Assembly (NCBI RefSeq): GCF_001894825.1
Contig: NZ_BCWY01000034.1
Coordinates: 27,388-91,387 of the forward strand
From: Rhodococcus jostii NBRC 16295
GTDB lineage: Bacteria; Actinomycetota; Actinomycetes; Mycobacteriales; Mycobacteriaceae
Reading direction: 5' to 3'
DNA: 64,000 nt
Position 1 is the first letter of the stretch. Each line of letters opens with the position of its first letter. The translations under genes were made by a program, and so were the position numbers. Under the pieces are notes generated by a model, which had not been told where the DNA came from, made no database searches, and worked only from the letters and a program-made list of their open reading frames with translations. Positions 52,073 to 63,766 of the stretch are shown here, piece by piece.

Positions 52073-52153
52073 CTACGCCCCCAGCGATCCGGAGAGGAGG
52101 GGCAGCACGGTCTGAATGATTTCCAGAAAGCTCAAGATTTCCGAAGAGAACAT
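52073..52153 (-). CDS. 26-residue amphipathic acidic peptide (mini-porin candidate)
   Basis: A tiny gene starting MFSSEILSFL and ending LLSGSLGA. The ATG at 52153 has AGGAG five bases upstream and a clear hairpin follows the stop, so it looks like a real gene. Polar residues fall at positions 4/5, 8, 11, 14/15, 18, 21/22 and 25, a regular helical stripe opposite a hydrophobic face of Ile, Leu, Phe and Val. Net charge is about -2 from E5 and E11. There is no signal peptide, as in corynebacterial PorA and PorH. It is encoded just upstream of a mycolyltransferase gene. A pore-forming role is inferred. Confidence 0.6.
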   Translation of the reverse strand: MFSSEILSFLEIIQTVLPLLSGSLGA

Positions 52154-52296
52154 GAGAACTCCTGATCGTCGTGTTGGGTTTTGCTCCGCGCCCTTCATGA
52201 CGCTTCGTCCTTTGTACCGGACGCGACGCATCAGCCAAAGAAAATTTCCATAACATTTCGAACTGTTACTCGGGCGTCCACTGTTTGATTCCCTGG

Positions 52297-53226
52297 TTAT
52301 TCTCCAATTACCTCACTCGCACGGCCTACTACCAGGGGATCGACCGTACCGACCACGTCGATATCTTTGTTGTCGTAATCGAACAGCGACAAAACATACT
52401 TCATGCCATTGATACGCGCCCTTTTCTTATCGTTGCTCTTGATGACAGTCCACGGTGTGATATCAGTATCCGTGAAACGGAACATATCCTCTTTGGCTGC
52501 GGTATAAGCCGGCCATTTGTCCAGTGAGGCAATGTCCATCGGGGACAATTTCCACTGGCGAACCGGATCGACCTGGCGGATGGCGAACCGGGTGCGCTGT
52601 TCGAGCGGTGACACCGAGAACCACAACTTGCCCAGGCTGATGCCCTCGTCGACCAGCATCTGCTCGAACAGAGGCGCCTGGTGCAGGAACCGCGTGTACT
52701 GCTCGTCGGTGCAGAAGCCCATCACCCTCTCGACTCCGGCGCGGTTGTACCAGGAGCGGTCGAACAGGACGATCTCGCCGGCGGCCGGCAGGTGCTGGAC
52801 GTAGCGCTGGAAGTACCACTGCGTGGATTCGCGGGCCGAGGGCTTCTCCAGTGCCACCACCTGAGCCCCGCGAGGGTTGAGATGTTCCATGAAACGCTTG
52901 ATCGTGCCTCCCTTGCCCGCGGCGTCACGCCCCTCGAACAGGATCACGTGGCGGCGGCCCGTGTCTTTCACCCAGTTCTGGAACTTCAGCAGTTCGATCT
53001 GGAGCAGACGCTTGGCGGACTCGTATTCGTCCCGCGGCATACGTTCCGAGTACGGGTAGCCCTCTCGCCACGTGTCGACGATCAGTCCGTCCGGCGCGGT
53101 GAGCAGAATCGGATCGTCGTCGTCCTCGTCGTTGACGGTGAACACGGAGGTGTCGCGGAGATCGACGGCGGTCGACAGATCCGCGAAGGCGCTGAGGAAA
53201 CCCGGACGTTCCTCGATGTCAGTCAT
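52297..53226 (-). CDS. ppk2: Polyphosphate kinase 2 family protein
   Basis: A 309-residue single-domain PPK2. Walker A is GRDAAGKGG, Walker B FDRSWYNRAGVERVMGF, and the lid region includes RQVDPVRQWKLSPMD. It is closer to the canonical PPK2 (corynebacterial PPK2B type) than the protein at 14588-15448. The start is ATG 53226 (MTDIEERP). From memory, ppk2B sits next to porA-porH and groEL2 in Corynebacterium, and the same genes cluster here. Confidence 0.92.
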   Translation of the reverse strand: MTDIEERPGFLSAFADLSTAVDLRDTSVFTVNDEDDDDPILLTAPDGLIVDTWREGYPYSERMPRDEYESAKRLLQIELLKFQNWVKDTGRRHVILFEGRDAAGKGGTIKRFMEHLNPRGAQVVALEKPSARESTQWYFQRYVQHLPAAGEIVLFDRSWYNRAGVERVMGFCTDEQYTRFLHQAPLFEQMLVDEGISLGKLWFSVSPLEQRTRFAIRQVDPVRQWKLSPMDIASLDKWPAYTAAKEDMFRFTDTDITPWTVIKSNDKKRARINGMKYVLSLFDYDNKDIDVVGTVDPLVVGRASEVIGE

Positions 53227-53376
53227 GCGCCGAAATCTAACCGCCCCAGGCATCGTCACGGTGACGCGGACGTGAACGACGGGACGGCGCGGTGCGGAGA
53301 CTCAGGGTGAAAGACCAGGGTCGAGATCGGGGTACATCCCGATGTGCGCAGCCCCCGCGCCGACCAGGATGGAAGC

Positions 53377-53583
53377 ATGACATTCGACAGCAACACTCCC
53401 CGCCAGTTCACCCGCTCCGACAACCAGAAGATGCTCGCAGGCGTCTGCGGCGGCATCGCCGAATACTTCTCCGTGGACGTCAACCTCGTCCGGCTGCTCA
53501 CCGTCGTCGCCACGTTGGTTACCGGCGGCACCGCAGCCCTCGTCTACCTCGCCGCATGGATGCTGATGCCAGCCGGGAACTGA
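53377..53583 (+). CDS. PspC domain protein
   Basis: A 68-residue protein that is essentially one PspC domain: KMLAGVCGGIAEYFSVDVNLVRLL followed by a hydrophobic helix to the C-terminus (LVYLAAWMLMP). PspC domains take part in envelope-stress sensing. It is the only rightward gene in this envelope locus. ATG 53377 follows AGGATGGAAG. Confidence 0.85.
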   Translation: MTFDSNTPRQFTRSDNQKMLAGVCGGIAEYFSVDVNLVRLLTVVATLVTGGTAALVYLAAWMLMPAGN

Positions 53584-53606
53584 CACCGCGAGAACACCGA
53601 AAAGAA

Positions 53607-53637
53607 CTGTGGCCGTGGAGCGGACCCACGGCCACAG
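53607..53637 (-). terminator. Terminator of the two-peptide operon
   Basis: CTGTGGCCGTGG and CCACGGCCACAG form a perfect 12-base stem. On the minus strand it is followed by TTCTTTTC, a good T-rich tract. Confidence 0.85.
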
Positions 53638-53666
53638 CCGACACGAGATCTACCGACTCTTCAGGA

Positions 53667-53759
53667 TCACAGAGAGCCTGTGAGAAGTGCCGGGGCGATA
53701 GCCAGAATGAGCTGAGTGAACTGGCTGATCGCTTCCCAGCCGTTGGTGATGCTTCCCAT
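53667..53759 (-). CDS. 30-residue amphipathic peptide (PorA-like candidate)
   Basis: A tiny gene starting MGSITNGWEA and ending ALLTGSL, with GGAGGA four bases before ATG 53759. Polar residues at 5/6, 9, 12/13, 16, then A20, P23 and T27 define one face of a helix; the other face is Ile, Leu, Phe and Trp. Net charge is about -1. It is the second gene of a two-gene operon that ends in a strong terminator. No family assignment is possible by eye. Similarity to corynebacterial PorA is in size, acidity, amphipathicity and gene neighbourhood, not obvious sequence. Confidence 0.65.
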   Translation of the reverse strand: MGSITNGWEAISQFTQLILAIAPALLTGSL

Positions 53760-53852
53760 CTTTCCTCCATCATCGTGGACGCACCACGTCATCGACGTGG
53801 CGTGCGCGGTATCGGTAACGAACTGCCCCGGCAGCGCCGGGAGGTTGCGAGA

Positions 53853-53930
53853 TCAGCTGAAGAACGTAGCGCTCTGCGCGAGCAGATCGAACGCGAAGGT
53901 GATGATGTCGGTCAGGGTCGTGCTTCCCAT
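53853..53930 (-). CDS. 25-residue amphipathic acidic peptide (PorH-like candidate)
   Basis: A tiny gene starting MGSTTLTDII and ending SATFFS, with AGGAGG four bases before ATG 53930. Polar residues T4, D8, T11, D15, Q19 and T22 lie on one stripe of a helix; the rest is Ile, Phe, Leu and Ala. Net charge is about -2. It shares the MGS start with the next gene, 93 bases downstream. It lies between a mycolyltransferase gene and ppk2. In Corynebacterium PorH and PorA are O-mycoloylated by a mycolyltransferase, which makes the Ser/Thr content here notable. Confidence 0.65.
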   Translation of the reverse strand: MGSTTLTDIITFAFDLLAQSATFFS

Positions 53931-54101
53931 GAATCCTCCTGTTACTTGATGCGCAGCAACGGAATTCAGTCTCCGTTACCGTCCCTCACATTAAAGCATC
54001 AACCTCTGCGAGAACGGGCAGATTTCGAAAACTATTCTTCTGCAGCAGCTCTCGAGGCAGCGTGGGCGAAACACAGACGCGGGCACCACGACACCCGACA
54101 T

Positions 54102-55091
54102 TCACAAGCCCATCGAATCCGCGAGCATCGGCCACGACTCGTGCAGGTCGTCCTCCCAGTAGCCCCAGGAATGTGTCCCGGCGGGCCGGAAGTCGAATGT
54201 CGCGTCGATGCCGAGTTCGTCGAACCGCGACGCCAGCCTGTGCGTGCAGCTGTCGACCGCCGCCTCGATGATTCCCCCGACGATCACCTGATTCGCCAGC
54301 ATCGACGGGTCGCCGTCGACCGACCGGGCATTCAGGGTGTCGTGCTCACCGGGCAGTCCCGTGGAGGATGAGATGAACATCGCTGTGCCGCGCAGCTTCT
54401 CGGCATTGACCACCGGGTCGTTCTCGGCCCATCCGGGTCCGCCGAGTGGTCCCCACATGTTCTCCGCATCGGCGCCGCCGCGACCCTCGACCACGGTCCG
54501 GACGTAGAACTGCCCTGCCTCGGTGCTCGTTTCGGCGCATCCGCTGTAAGCACCGATACCCCGATACAGCGACGGGGCGGCGATCGCGAGGCTCAGGACC
54601 GACGTGCCCGCCATGGAGATGCCCGCGATCGCGTTGACACCGGAGGTCCCGAACTCCGCATCGATGATCGGTGGCAACTCCTGCGTGAGGAACGTCGTCC
54701 ACTTGTTGCGGCCGAGTTCGGGGTCGTCGCGTTGCCAGTCGGTGTAGTAGCTGAAGGCGCCGGCGAGCGGCGTCACGACGTTCACGTTCTTGTCGGCGAA
54801 GAAGGACTCGACGTCGGTCTGGTGTTGCCAGGTCGCTTCGTCCTCACCGCCGCCGGCGCCGTTGAGGAGGTACAGGGTGGGGCGCGGGACGCCGGTGTCC
54901 GCGGGTGTCTGCACCGCCACCGGAACGACCCGGTCCATCGACGCCGAGTAGACGTGCATCGTCACGGTCCCGGAGGCCGGGTCGGGGCCGGGGTCGGCCG
55001 ACGCCACCGGTAGACCGGTTGCCAGCGGCAGCACCGACAGCGCAACCAACGCCGTCCAGCGCGCGTAACGCCGCGTTTGCCCACAACGCAT
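54102..55091 (-). CDS. Secreted mycolyltransferase-like esterase (Ag85 family), paralogue 2
   Basis: A 330-residue exported esterase with a signal peptide cleaved after VASA. It shares long identical stretches with the protein at 50931-51974, including NVVTP, SYYTDW, NKWTTFLTQELPPI and ENMWGP-like segments. The nucleophile motif is AGISMAGTSVL and the histidine lies in GTHSWGYW. Start ATG 55091 with AGAGGA eight bases upstream. It is immediately upstream of the two-peptide operon and downstream of groEL, separated from groEL by a strong terminator. Confidence 0.87.
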   Translation of the reverse strand: MRCGQTRRYARWTALVALSVLPLATGLPVASADPGPDPASGTVTMHVYSASMDRVVPVAVQTPADTGVPRPTLYLLNGAGGGEDEATWQHQTDVESFFADKNVNVVTPLAGAFSYYTDWQRDDPELGRNKWTTFLTQELPPIIDAEFGTSGVNAIAGISMAGTSVLSLAIAAPSLYRGIGAYSGCAETSTEAGQFYVRTVVEGRGGADAENMWGPLGGPGWAENDPVVNAEKLRGTAMFISSSTGLPGEHDTLNARSVDGDPSMLANQVIVGGIIEAAVDSCTHRLASRFDELGIDATFDFRPAGTHSWGYWEDDLHESWPMLADSMGL

Positions 55092-55255
55092 TCGTATCGT
55101 CCTCTTCTGTCGTGCCCACACCGCAGCGAACGAAAAGTCGTTCGCGAGGGTTACTAGTCGTCCTTTTTACCCGATTTCCCCCGGCGCCAGACCGGAATGG
55201 GAAAACGAGTTGAACAATCGACCAGTTCATGAGAACGATGCAGGTCACGGACACG

Positions 55256-55293
55256 AAAAGGCCCGGGACACCGTGTGGTGTCCCGGGCCTTTT
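55256..55293. terminator. Bidirectional terminator after groEL
   Basis: AAAAGGCCCGGGACACC (55256-55272) and its exact complement (55277-55293) surround GTGT. It has T tracts on both strands and lies between groEL and the downstream esterase gene. Confidence 0.95.
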
Positions 55294-55366
55294 CAGGCAC
55301 TTCGTGCCCGTGAGTGGTGAACGAGTCCGGGGACTCCTCAGTCGCTCACAGGAGGCGTAGCCGCCT

Positions 55367-57776
<2,410 letters not shown>

Positions 57777-57855
57777 GGAAGCTCCTTCTGGGAACGTCGA
57801 ATTGGGGATTCGCCGCGAGAGTACCCGTTCGCGGCCGGTTAGTCCCGGACTGCGG

Positions 57856-58635
57856 TCAGGCGAGTTGGTCGAGGAGCTTCGGGAGCTGCGCGACCGAGTC
57901 GACGACGTGGTCCGGTCGCTGCTGGGCGAGGTCCAGAATCGACTGCCGGAACTTCCCCGTCCGCACCAGCACGCCGGTGAGCCCCACCCGCTGCGCGGCC
58001 AGCACGTCGCCCGTCAGATCGTCACCGACCATCACCGTCACGTCCGGTCCCGTCCCCATCAGATCGGTGGCGGTGAGGAAAGCCGCCAGCGACGGCTTGC
58101 CCACCGACACGACGTTCGTTCCCGCGACCTCCTCCATGCCCGGAAGGTAGGTGCCCGTGTCGATGCGCAGCCCGTCGTGGGTGGCCCACGTGGTGCCCCG
58201 GTGCATCGCGACGACGGGAACGCCGTCCAGCATCAGCTCCACCACCCGGCTGAGCGCGTCGTGGGTGAATTCCGGCCCTGCGCCGCCGAGGATCACCACC
58301 TCCGGGTCCTCGTCGTCCAGTTCGATCCCCGACAGATCGGCTGTGATGTCGCCGCTGTTGAGCACCCAGGCCCGTGCCTCCGGGTACGTCGACCGGACGT
58401 ACTCCGCGGTGAGCCGGGCCGCCGTGACGATCTCGCCGGAGTCGGCGTCGATGCCCGCCGACCGCAGGGCGTCGGCGATCTCGTCGCACGTGCGGGACGT
58501 CGTGTTGGTGAGGTAGGCGCACGCGAGTCCGCGCTGATGCACCTCCCGCACGGCGGCGGCAGCGCCGTCGATCGGATGCCACGAAGTAACCAGCACCCCG
58601 TCTATATCGAGCAGAACACCCTCGACCCCAGCCAT
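57856..58635 (-). CDS. HAD-IIA family hydrolase (NagD/LHPP-like)
   Basis: A 259-residue HAD phosphatase. Motif I is LDIDGVL with the nucleophile aspartate, motif II is LTNTTS, motif III includes VGKPS and motif IV is VGDDLTGDV. The cap between motifs II and III is the C2 type. Substrates are probably small phosphate esters. The gene starts nine bases after the universal stress protein gene and ends the ADH-USP-HAD operon. Confidence 0.9.
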   Translation of the reverse strand: MAGVEGVLLDIDGVLVTSWHPIDGAAAAVREVHQRGLACAYLTNTTSRTCDEIADALRSAGIDADSGEIVTAARLTAEYVRSTYPEARAWVLNSGDITADLSGIELDDEDPEVVILGGAGPEFTHDALSRVVELMLDGVPVVAMHRGTTWATHDGLRIDTGTYLPGMEEVAGTNVVSVGKPSLAAFLTATDLMGTGPDVTVMVGDDLTGDVLAAQRVGLTGVLVRTGKFRQSILDLAQQRPDHVVDSVAQLPKLLDQLA

Positions 58636-58644
58636 GACAGGAGC

Positions 58645-59538
58645 CTAACTGCGGGCCCGGCAGATGAGCACCGGACACGGGGCGTGGTGCACCAGATTCT
58701 GGCTGACCGATCCGAGCAGGGCTCCCATCACCTTGCCCCGGCCGTGGCTCCCGACCACCAGTAGTTGCGCCGTCGCCGCGTGCCGCAGCAGGACGTCGGC
58801 CGGTACACCCTGCGTCGACAGCTCGTCGACCGGTACGTCCGGGTACTCGTCCCGGACGCCGGCGAGGCATTCGGACACGACCGCCTTCTCCCCTTCCTCG
58901 TAGGCGGACCAGTCCACGTATTTCGACGCGTGCGCGAGTCCGTGCTGTTTCTCCCCGCTCCACGCGTGCACCACGTTCAACCCGACCCCGAACGCCGACG
59001 CGAGCGCGAACGCCTCGTCGACCGCCTTCTCGCTGACCTGGCTGCCATCCACTCCGACGACGACCGGGCGGCCGTCCGGTGACACCGTCGATTGCGATCC
59101 CCGGACCACGGCGACCGGGCTGTGCGCGTGATTGACCGTCCGGAGCACCGTGGACCCGAGGAGGTAGTCGGTGACGGCGCCCGCACCCTGCGCGCCGAGT
59201 GCCACCATCCGCGCCGCGCGCGACAGCTCGATCAGGTGGGACGCCGCCGTTCCGGACCGGACGTCGCGCTCGACCGCGAGGCCGGGATGGTCCTGCAGGA
59301 CGGCCGTGGTGGTGGCGTCGAGCATCGTGTTGCCGTCTTCGCGCAGTTCCTGGATGAACTGGGCGTCGATCATCATGGCGGTGCCGTTGTAGAACGTGGC
59401 CTCGTCCGGGTAGGTGTGGGCGAGCAGAAGTGGGACATCCAACCGGACCGCGGTCCCGGCCGCCCAGTGCGCCGCGTCGAGCGCGGCCTGGGAACCGTCG
59501 ACACCGACGACCACGGGCGCCCCTGCATGTTCGCTCAT
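58645..59538 (-). CDS. Tandem universal stress protein
   Basis: A 297-residue protein made of two USP domains. Each has the start VVVGVDGS and the ATP-binding G-x2-G-x9-G(S/T) motif: GAQGAGAVTDYLLGST in the first, GSHGRGKVMGALLGSVS in the second. Such two-domain USPs are induced in hypoxia or dormancy in mycobacteria. It follows the ADH gene by 12 bases. A purine-rich GGGAGAGAG lies before the ATG. Confidence 0.93.
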   Translation of the reverse strand: MSEHAGAPVVVGVDGSQAALDAAHWAAGTAVRLDVPLLLAHTYPDEATFYNGTAMMIDAQFIQELREDGNTMLDATTTAVLQDHPGLAVERDVRSGTAASHLIELSRAARMVALGAQGAGAVTDYLLGSTVLRTVNHAHSPVAVVRGSQSTVSPDGRPVVVGVDGSQVSEKAVDEAFALASAFGVGLNVVHAWSGEKQHGLAHASKYVDWSAYEEGEKAVVSECLAGVRDEYPDVPVDELSTQGVPADVLLRHAATAQLLVVGSHGRGKVMGALLGSVSQNLVHHAPCPVLICRARS

Positions 59539-59550
59539 ATCTCTCTCCCT

Positions 59551-60552
59551 CTACGGCTCGAGAACTGCTGCACCGCTGAACTTTCCGCCTGCCAGGTCAC
59601 GCAGGGCCCGATCGGCGCGGTCGAGTGGGTACGGATGGACGTCGATGCTCAACCGGTGTTCCGCTGCGATGCGCAGGAATTCGACGGAATCCGACCGGGT
59701 ATTGGCGGTCACGCTGCAGATCTGCCGTTCCCGGAAGAGGTGCCGCTGATAGTCGAGCGGAGGAATGTCGGTGAGGTGGATCCCCGCGACGGCGAGGGTG
59801 CCGCCGTCGGCGAGCGCCTCCATCGCGACGGGCACCAGATCGCCGACGGGCGCGAACAGAATCGCGGAGTCGAGGGGCTCCGGTGGCGCGTCCCGCACCC
59901 CCTGCACGGACGCCGCCCCGAGGTGCTCCGCCAGCTCACGAGCCTGCTTCCCTCGCGTCATGACGTGCACTCGGATACCCCGGGTCAACGCGACCTGGGC
60001 GGTGAGGTGAGCGCTGCCGCCGAACCCGTAGATACCCAGCACGCCGCCGTCGGGGACCGCGGCGCGTTCGAGTGCCCGGTAGCCGATGATCCCGGCGCAC
60101 AGCAGCGGGGCGAGCTCGTTGTCCGTGTAACCGTCCGGCAGACGCAGCGCGTAGTCGGCGGGGACTGTCGCGAACTCGGCGTATCCGCCGTCCGCGTCCC
60201 AGCCGGTGTACCGCGACTGCCTGCACAGGTTCTCGGCGCCCCGCAGGCAGGCGGCGCAGCGCCCGCAGGTGTGGCGCAACCAGGCGATGCCCACCCGGTC
60301 CCCGACGGCAAACGACCCGGCTGCCGAATCACCCACTGCGGCAACCTCCCCCACTACCTCGTGGCCGGGTGTCACACGGGGCCGGTGCACGGGAAGGTCG
60401 CCTTCGCTCACATGGAGGTCGGTCCGGCACACGCCGCACGCCAGGACCTTGACGAGAAGTTCCCCCGGCGCAGGCTCGGGAATCGCCTCACGCCCCCATG
60501 CGAGCGGGCTGCCCGAGACCGGGCCCGGCGCGACCACACGCCATGCGGCCAT
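59551..60552 (-). CDS. Zinc-type alcohol dehydrogenase (AdhA-like)
   Basis: A 333-residue medium-chain dehydrogenase of the zinc-binding adh_fam_2 group. Catalytic zinc residues are in GVCRTDLHV and PGHEVVG; the structural zinc set is [15 protein letters not shown]. The cofactor segment [16 protein letters not shown] differs from the usual GxGGxG. The start is ATG 60552 (MAAWRVV), which matches the family N-terminus; ATG 60582 is also possible. It leads an operon with USP and HAD genes. Confidence 0.88.
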   Translation of the reverse strand: MAAWRVVAPGPVSGSPLAWGREAIPEPAPGELLVKVLACGVCRTDLHVSEGDLPVHRPRVTPGHEVVGEVAAVGDSAAGSFAVGDRVGIAWLRHTCGRCAACLRGAENLCRQSRYTGWDADGGYAEFATVPADYALRLPDGYTDNELAPLLCAGIIGYRALERAAVPDGGVLGIYGFGGSAHLTAQVALTRGIRVHVMTRGKQARELAEHLGAASVQGVRDAPPEPLDSAILFAPVGDLVPVAMEALADGGTLAVAGIHLTDIPPLDYQRHLFRERQICSVTANTRSDSVEFLRIAAEHRLSIDVHPYPLDRADRALRDLAGGKFSGAAVLEP

Positions 60553-60698
60553 CGTCCCGGTTCCGCCCTGCGTCGCCGCCATACCCCCACAATGCCCGTG
60601 ACGGGTAGCCACCGCCAGGACCCGGGGGCCCGTGTCTCGAAGACACGGCGCCGCGGTGAAGGCCGTGCCGAACCGGCCTCGACAACTAGGCTCCACAC

Positions 60699-61862
60699 AT
60701 GGACCTGCGCGGTGAAGACCTGTTCACGGTGGCGGAGTCTCTGGCGGAACTGCTCGGCGCCCCGATTACCATCGAAGACGAGAACTCGACGGTGCTGGCC
60801 TATTCGAGTGGCGAGCAGGCGGTCGACGAAGCCCGGATCGGCACGATTCTCGGTCGTCAGGTGCCGGGCCGATTCCGGCAACTCCTCGCCGACGCCGGGG
60901 TGTTCGAGCAACTGCACCGCGACACCGACGTCCACTACGTCGACCTCCGGGTGCCCGAGGTGCTGCCGCGCGCGGCGATCGCGGTGCGCGACGGCGATCG
61001 GCCCGTCGGTTCCATCTGGGCGGCGATGTCCGCACCCCCCACCCCGGAGCAGGAATCGATCCTGCGGTCCGCGGTCCCCGTCGTCGCCGAACACATCGCG
61101 GCGGAGAGGGAGCGCGTGGACGTGACCCGCAGGCTGCAGGTCGACCGGGTCCGGGCACTGATCAACGGCGGGGAGCCCGCGTTCCGGGCCGCCGACGACC
61201 TCCGGCTGGAGGGACGGCTCACGGTCGCGGCGGCCGCCCCCGTCGTGATCGGGCGGCCGTTGCCGTCCGGGTTGCTCGCGTCCCTCGGCCTGTACCTCGA
61301 CACCCTGGCGGTCGACTCGGTCGCCGCGCAGCTCGACGACGTCATCTACGTGGTCATCGCCGCATCGGCGAAGGACGTCCGGCGTCTCGCCGAAGATTTC
61401 CTCGGCCGCGCCCGCAGTGGTCCCGCGTTCGTCGTCGCTGTCGGGCGCGAAGTGAACACGGCCAGTCAGGCCCACCTGTCGCGCGGCGACGCCGACCGGG
61501 TCCTCACCGTCCTGCAGCACGCCCGATCCGGCGGTGTCGTCGGGACCATGCGGGACAGTCTCGCGTCCGTGCTGGCGTTGCGGGTCGCGGACATCTTCGA
61601 CGGCCTGGGCGACCTCACCCCGCTCGCCGCGCTCACCCGGCACGACGAGCAGCACGGAACCGACCTCGTGGCCACTGCCCGTGCGTTCCTCGCGCACGGC
61701 GGTGACGTCGCCGATGCGGCCGCCGCACTGCACGTGCATCCCAACACCCTGCGGAACCGGCTGCGGCGCTGCGTCGATTCGTGCGATGTGGACCTGGCCG
61801 ACGCGGACACCCGGCTCATCCTGATGCTGCACCTCAAGCTGGCGGGGCTGCGGGCGATGTGA
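60699..61862 (+). CDS. PucR family transcriptional regulator
   Basis: A 387-residue regulator. The N-terminal region is GAF-like (about residues 5-130) and the C-terminal PucR helix-turn-helix is seen in [22 protein letters not shown]. PucR proteins activate purine or amino-acid catabolic genes. It is divergent from the ADH operon and upstream of the DadA-like gene, either of which could be its target. Confidence 0.87.
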   Translation: MDLRGEDLFTVAESLAELLGAPITIEDENSTVLAYSSGEQAVDEARIGTILGRQVPGRFRQLLADAGVFEQLHRDTDVHYVDLRVPEVLPRAAIAVRDGDRPVGSIWAAMSAPPTPEQESILRSAVPVVAEHIAAERERVDVTRRLQVDRVRALINGGEPAFRAADDLRLEGRLTVAAAAPVVIGRPLPSGLLASLGLYLDTLAVDSVAAQLDDVIYVVIAASAKDVRRLAEDFLGRARSGPAFVVAVGREVNTASQAHLSRGDADRVLTVLQHARSGGVVGTMRDSLASVLALRVADIFDGLGDLTPLAALTRHDEQHGTDLVATARAFLAHGGDVADAAAALHVHPNTLRNRLRRCVDSCDVDLADADTRLILMLHLKLAGLRAM

Positions 61863-61947
61863 CCCCTGGCCGATTGCACAGGGGACGCTGTCGCGGACTG
61901 GCCGAACGGCTACTCCCCCGGCGCCGTCGCCGACCGATGATGGAGTC

Positions 61948-63204
61948 ATGAGCACAGTGAAGCGCCCGGACCACGTGGCGATCGTCGGGGCAGGCGTCGT
62001 GGGATTGTCCACCGCGTGGTTCCTCCAGGAGCGCGGGGTCCGCGTCACGGTCGTCGACCGGGAGGGTGTCGCGGCCGATGCGTCGTGGGGCAATGCGGGT
62101 TGGCTCGCACCGGCATTGACGCTGCCGTTGCCCGAACCGGCCGTGCTGAAGTACGGGCTGCGCGCGATGCTGAATCCGTCGTCGCCGGTCTACGTTCCGT
62201 TCACGACCGACGTGCGGCTTCTCCGTTTCCTCGTCGGCTTCGCCCGGCACTGCACGCCCTCCCGCTGGGAGGACGCGATGAAGGTGTACGCCGAAGTCAA
62301 CCGGATCTCCCTGGGCGCCTACGACGAACTCGCGGACGGCGGGGTGCGGGAGCACACACATCTCGCCGACCCGTTCCTCACCGCGTTCAAGTCGGACGAG
62401 GACCGCGAAGCGCTCGTCGACGAGTTCCGCCACGTCGAGGCCGCGGGCGGAGAGGTCGAGTACGACCGCGTCGACGGGGACGAGATCCACTCCCTCGAGC
62501 CGAGTCTCGGCGACGGCGTGCACTCCGGTCTGCGGCTGCGCAATCAGCGTTTCATCGACCCGCCGCGCTTCGTGCATTCGCTCGCCGACGCCGTCCGGGC
62601 CCGGGGCGGTGCGATCGTGTCCGGCTTCGACGTGACGGCCGTGCACGATCAGGGACAGTCGGGGGTTCGGCTGGTCGCGGCCCACGGCGACGCGGTGTCC
62701 GCCGACGCCGTCGTCATCGCGAGCGGAGCACGCCTCAACGCCCTCGCCCGCCCGTTCGGTGTTCGCGCCCTGGTCCAGGCAGGCCGCGGATACAGCTTCA
62801 GTGTCCAGCCCCAGCAGATGCCGAAGAACCCGATCTACTTCCCCACCCAGCGGGTCGCATGCACTCCACTCCACGACCGTTTCCGCGTCGCCGGGATGAT
62901 GGAGTTCCGCAGTCCCGACGCGCCCCTGGACCCGCGCCGGGTCCAGGCGATCATCGAGGCCGCGACGCCCATGTTCACCGGCATCGACTGGGAATCGCGT
63001 CAGGAGGAGTGGGTCGGGTCCCGGCCGTGCACCACCGATGGACTTCCGCTCGTCGGCGCCACCCGCTCGCCGCGCGTGCACGTGGCGGGCGGCCACGGAA
63101 TGTGGGGCATCGCCCTGGGACCGCTCACCGGACGCATGCTGGCCGACTCCATGACCGGCGGCGAGGTTCCCGGCGTCCTGCGGCATTTCGACCCGCTGCG
63201 CTGA
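61948..63204 (+). CDS. FAD-dependent D-amino acid dehydrogenase-like protein
   Basis: A 418-residue DAO-family flavoprotein. The FAD motif is VAIVGAGVVGLSTAWFL, followed by the DadA-type GNAGWLAPA. The C-terminal GGHGMWGIALGPLTGRML closes the FAD site. It probably oxidises a D-amino acid or related amine and passes electrons to the respiratory chain. It follows the PucR gene by 85 bases. Confidence 0.88.
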   Translation: MSTVKRPDHVAIVGAGVVGLSTAWFLQERGVRVTVVDREGVAADASWGNAGWLAPALTLPLPEPAVLKYGLRAMLNPSSPVYVPFTTDVRLLRFLVGFARHCTPSRWEDAMKVYAEVNRISLGAYDELADGGVREHTHLADPFLTAFKSDEDREALVDEFRHVEAAGGEVEYDRVDGDEIHSLEPSLGDGVHSGLRLRNQRFIDPPRFVHSLADAVRARGGAIVSGFDVTAVHDQGQSGVRLVAAHGDAVSADAVVIASGARLNALARPFGVRALVQAGRGYSFSVQPQQMPKNPIYFPTQRVACTPLHDRFRVAGMMEFRSPDAPLDPRRVQAIIEAATPMFTGIDWESRQEEWVGSRPCTTDGLPLVGATRSPRVHVAGGHGMWGIALGPLTGRMLADSMTGGEVPGVLRHFDPLR

Positions 63205-63209
63205 GCGGC

Positions 63210-63717
63210 TCAGGAACGGGCCGCCCAGAATCGGCGCAATTCGGTCACCAGTTCGCGCGAACGCTCGTCGGTGAAGAACAACTTGCCCCCACGGATCTCC
63301 ACGACTTCCCGCGCTCCCGGGATGAGGTCGCGCAGCCAGTAGGCCCACGTGGTCCGGAAGAACACATCTCCGGTGCCCCACACCACGAGCGTGGGTACTT
63401 CGAGTGCGGCGAGGTCCGACTCGACCGCGAGCAGGTCGCGTGGGTGGAGGGACGCGATCCAGCGCTGAAAGAGCAACGCTCGGTCGCGAGTGCCGAGCAG
63501 CGGCTCGACGTACGACGCCACGACTTCCTCCGGCAACGATCGAACATTCTGATCGTTCTCCCTCGAGCTGACGGATCACGTTGCGCCACAGGTAGCCGGA
63601 GGTCCCGACGTCGTGGATGAATAACGCCACACGGCCGGTGCCGGAATCGAGGTAGCTCACCGGACCGCGGTCCGTGTCGACGGTCTTGCGGCGTGTGTCG
63701 AACTCCGCGACAGTCAT
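63210..63717 (-). pseudogene. Alpha/beta hydrolase remnant with internal deletion and frameshift
   Basis: The first 56 or so codons from ATG 63717 encode a hydrolase N-terminus (GPVSYLDSGTGRVALFIHDVGTSGYLWRNVI). The C-terminal 108 residues (LPEEVVASY to FWAARS, including VVWGTGDVFFR) continue in a different frame from 63536. The nucleophile elbow and the middle of the fold, roughly 120-150 residues, are missing. An inverted repeat AACGATC-N9-GATCGTT (63535-63557) sits exactly at the junction. It most resembles haloalkane-dehalogenase-like hydrolases. It is unlikely to be functional. Confidence 0.75.
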
Positions 63718-63766
63718 GAGGACCATCTCCTGCAATCCACGGTAGTTAGTTCGCAAGGCTCGAGAC

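Noticed and set aside
51978..52256. 92-codon minus-strand frame overlapping the 26-residue peptide gene
   Set aside because: It is in a different frame, lacks a ribosome binding site and resembles no protein, whereas the short frame has AGGAG and a following hairpin.
53519..53949. 77- and 84-codon frames overlapping the two peptide genes
   Set aside because: Neither has a Shine-Dalgarno or a plausible composition; the short frames have both and share the MGS start.
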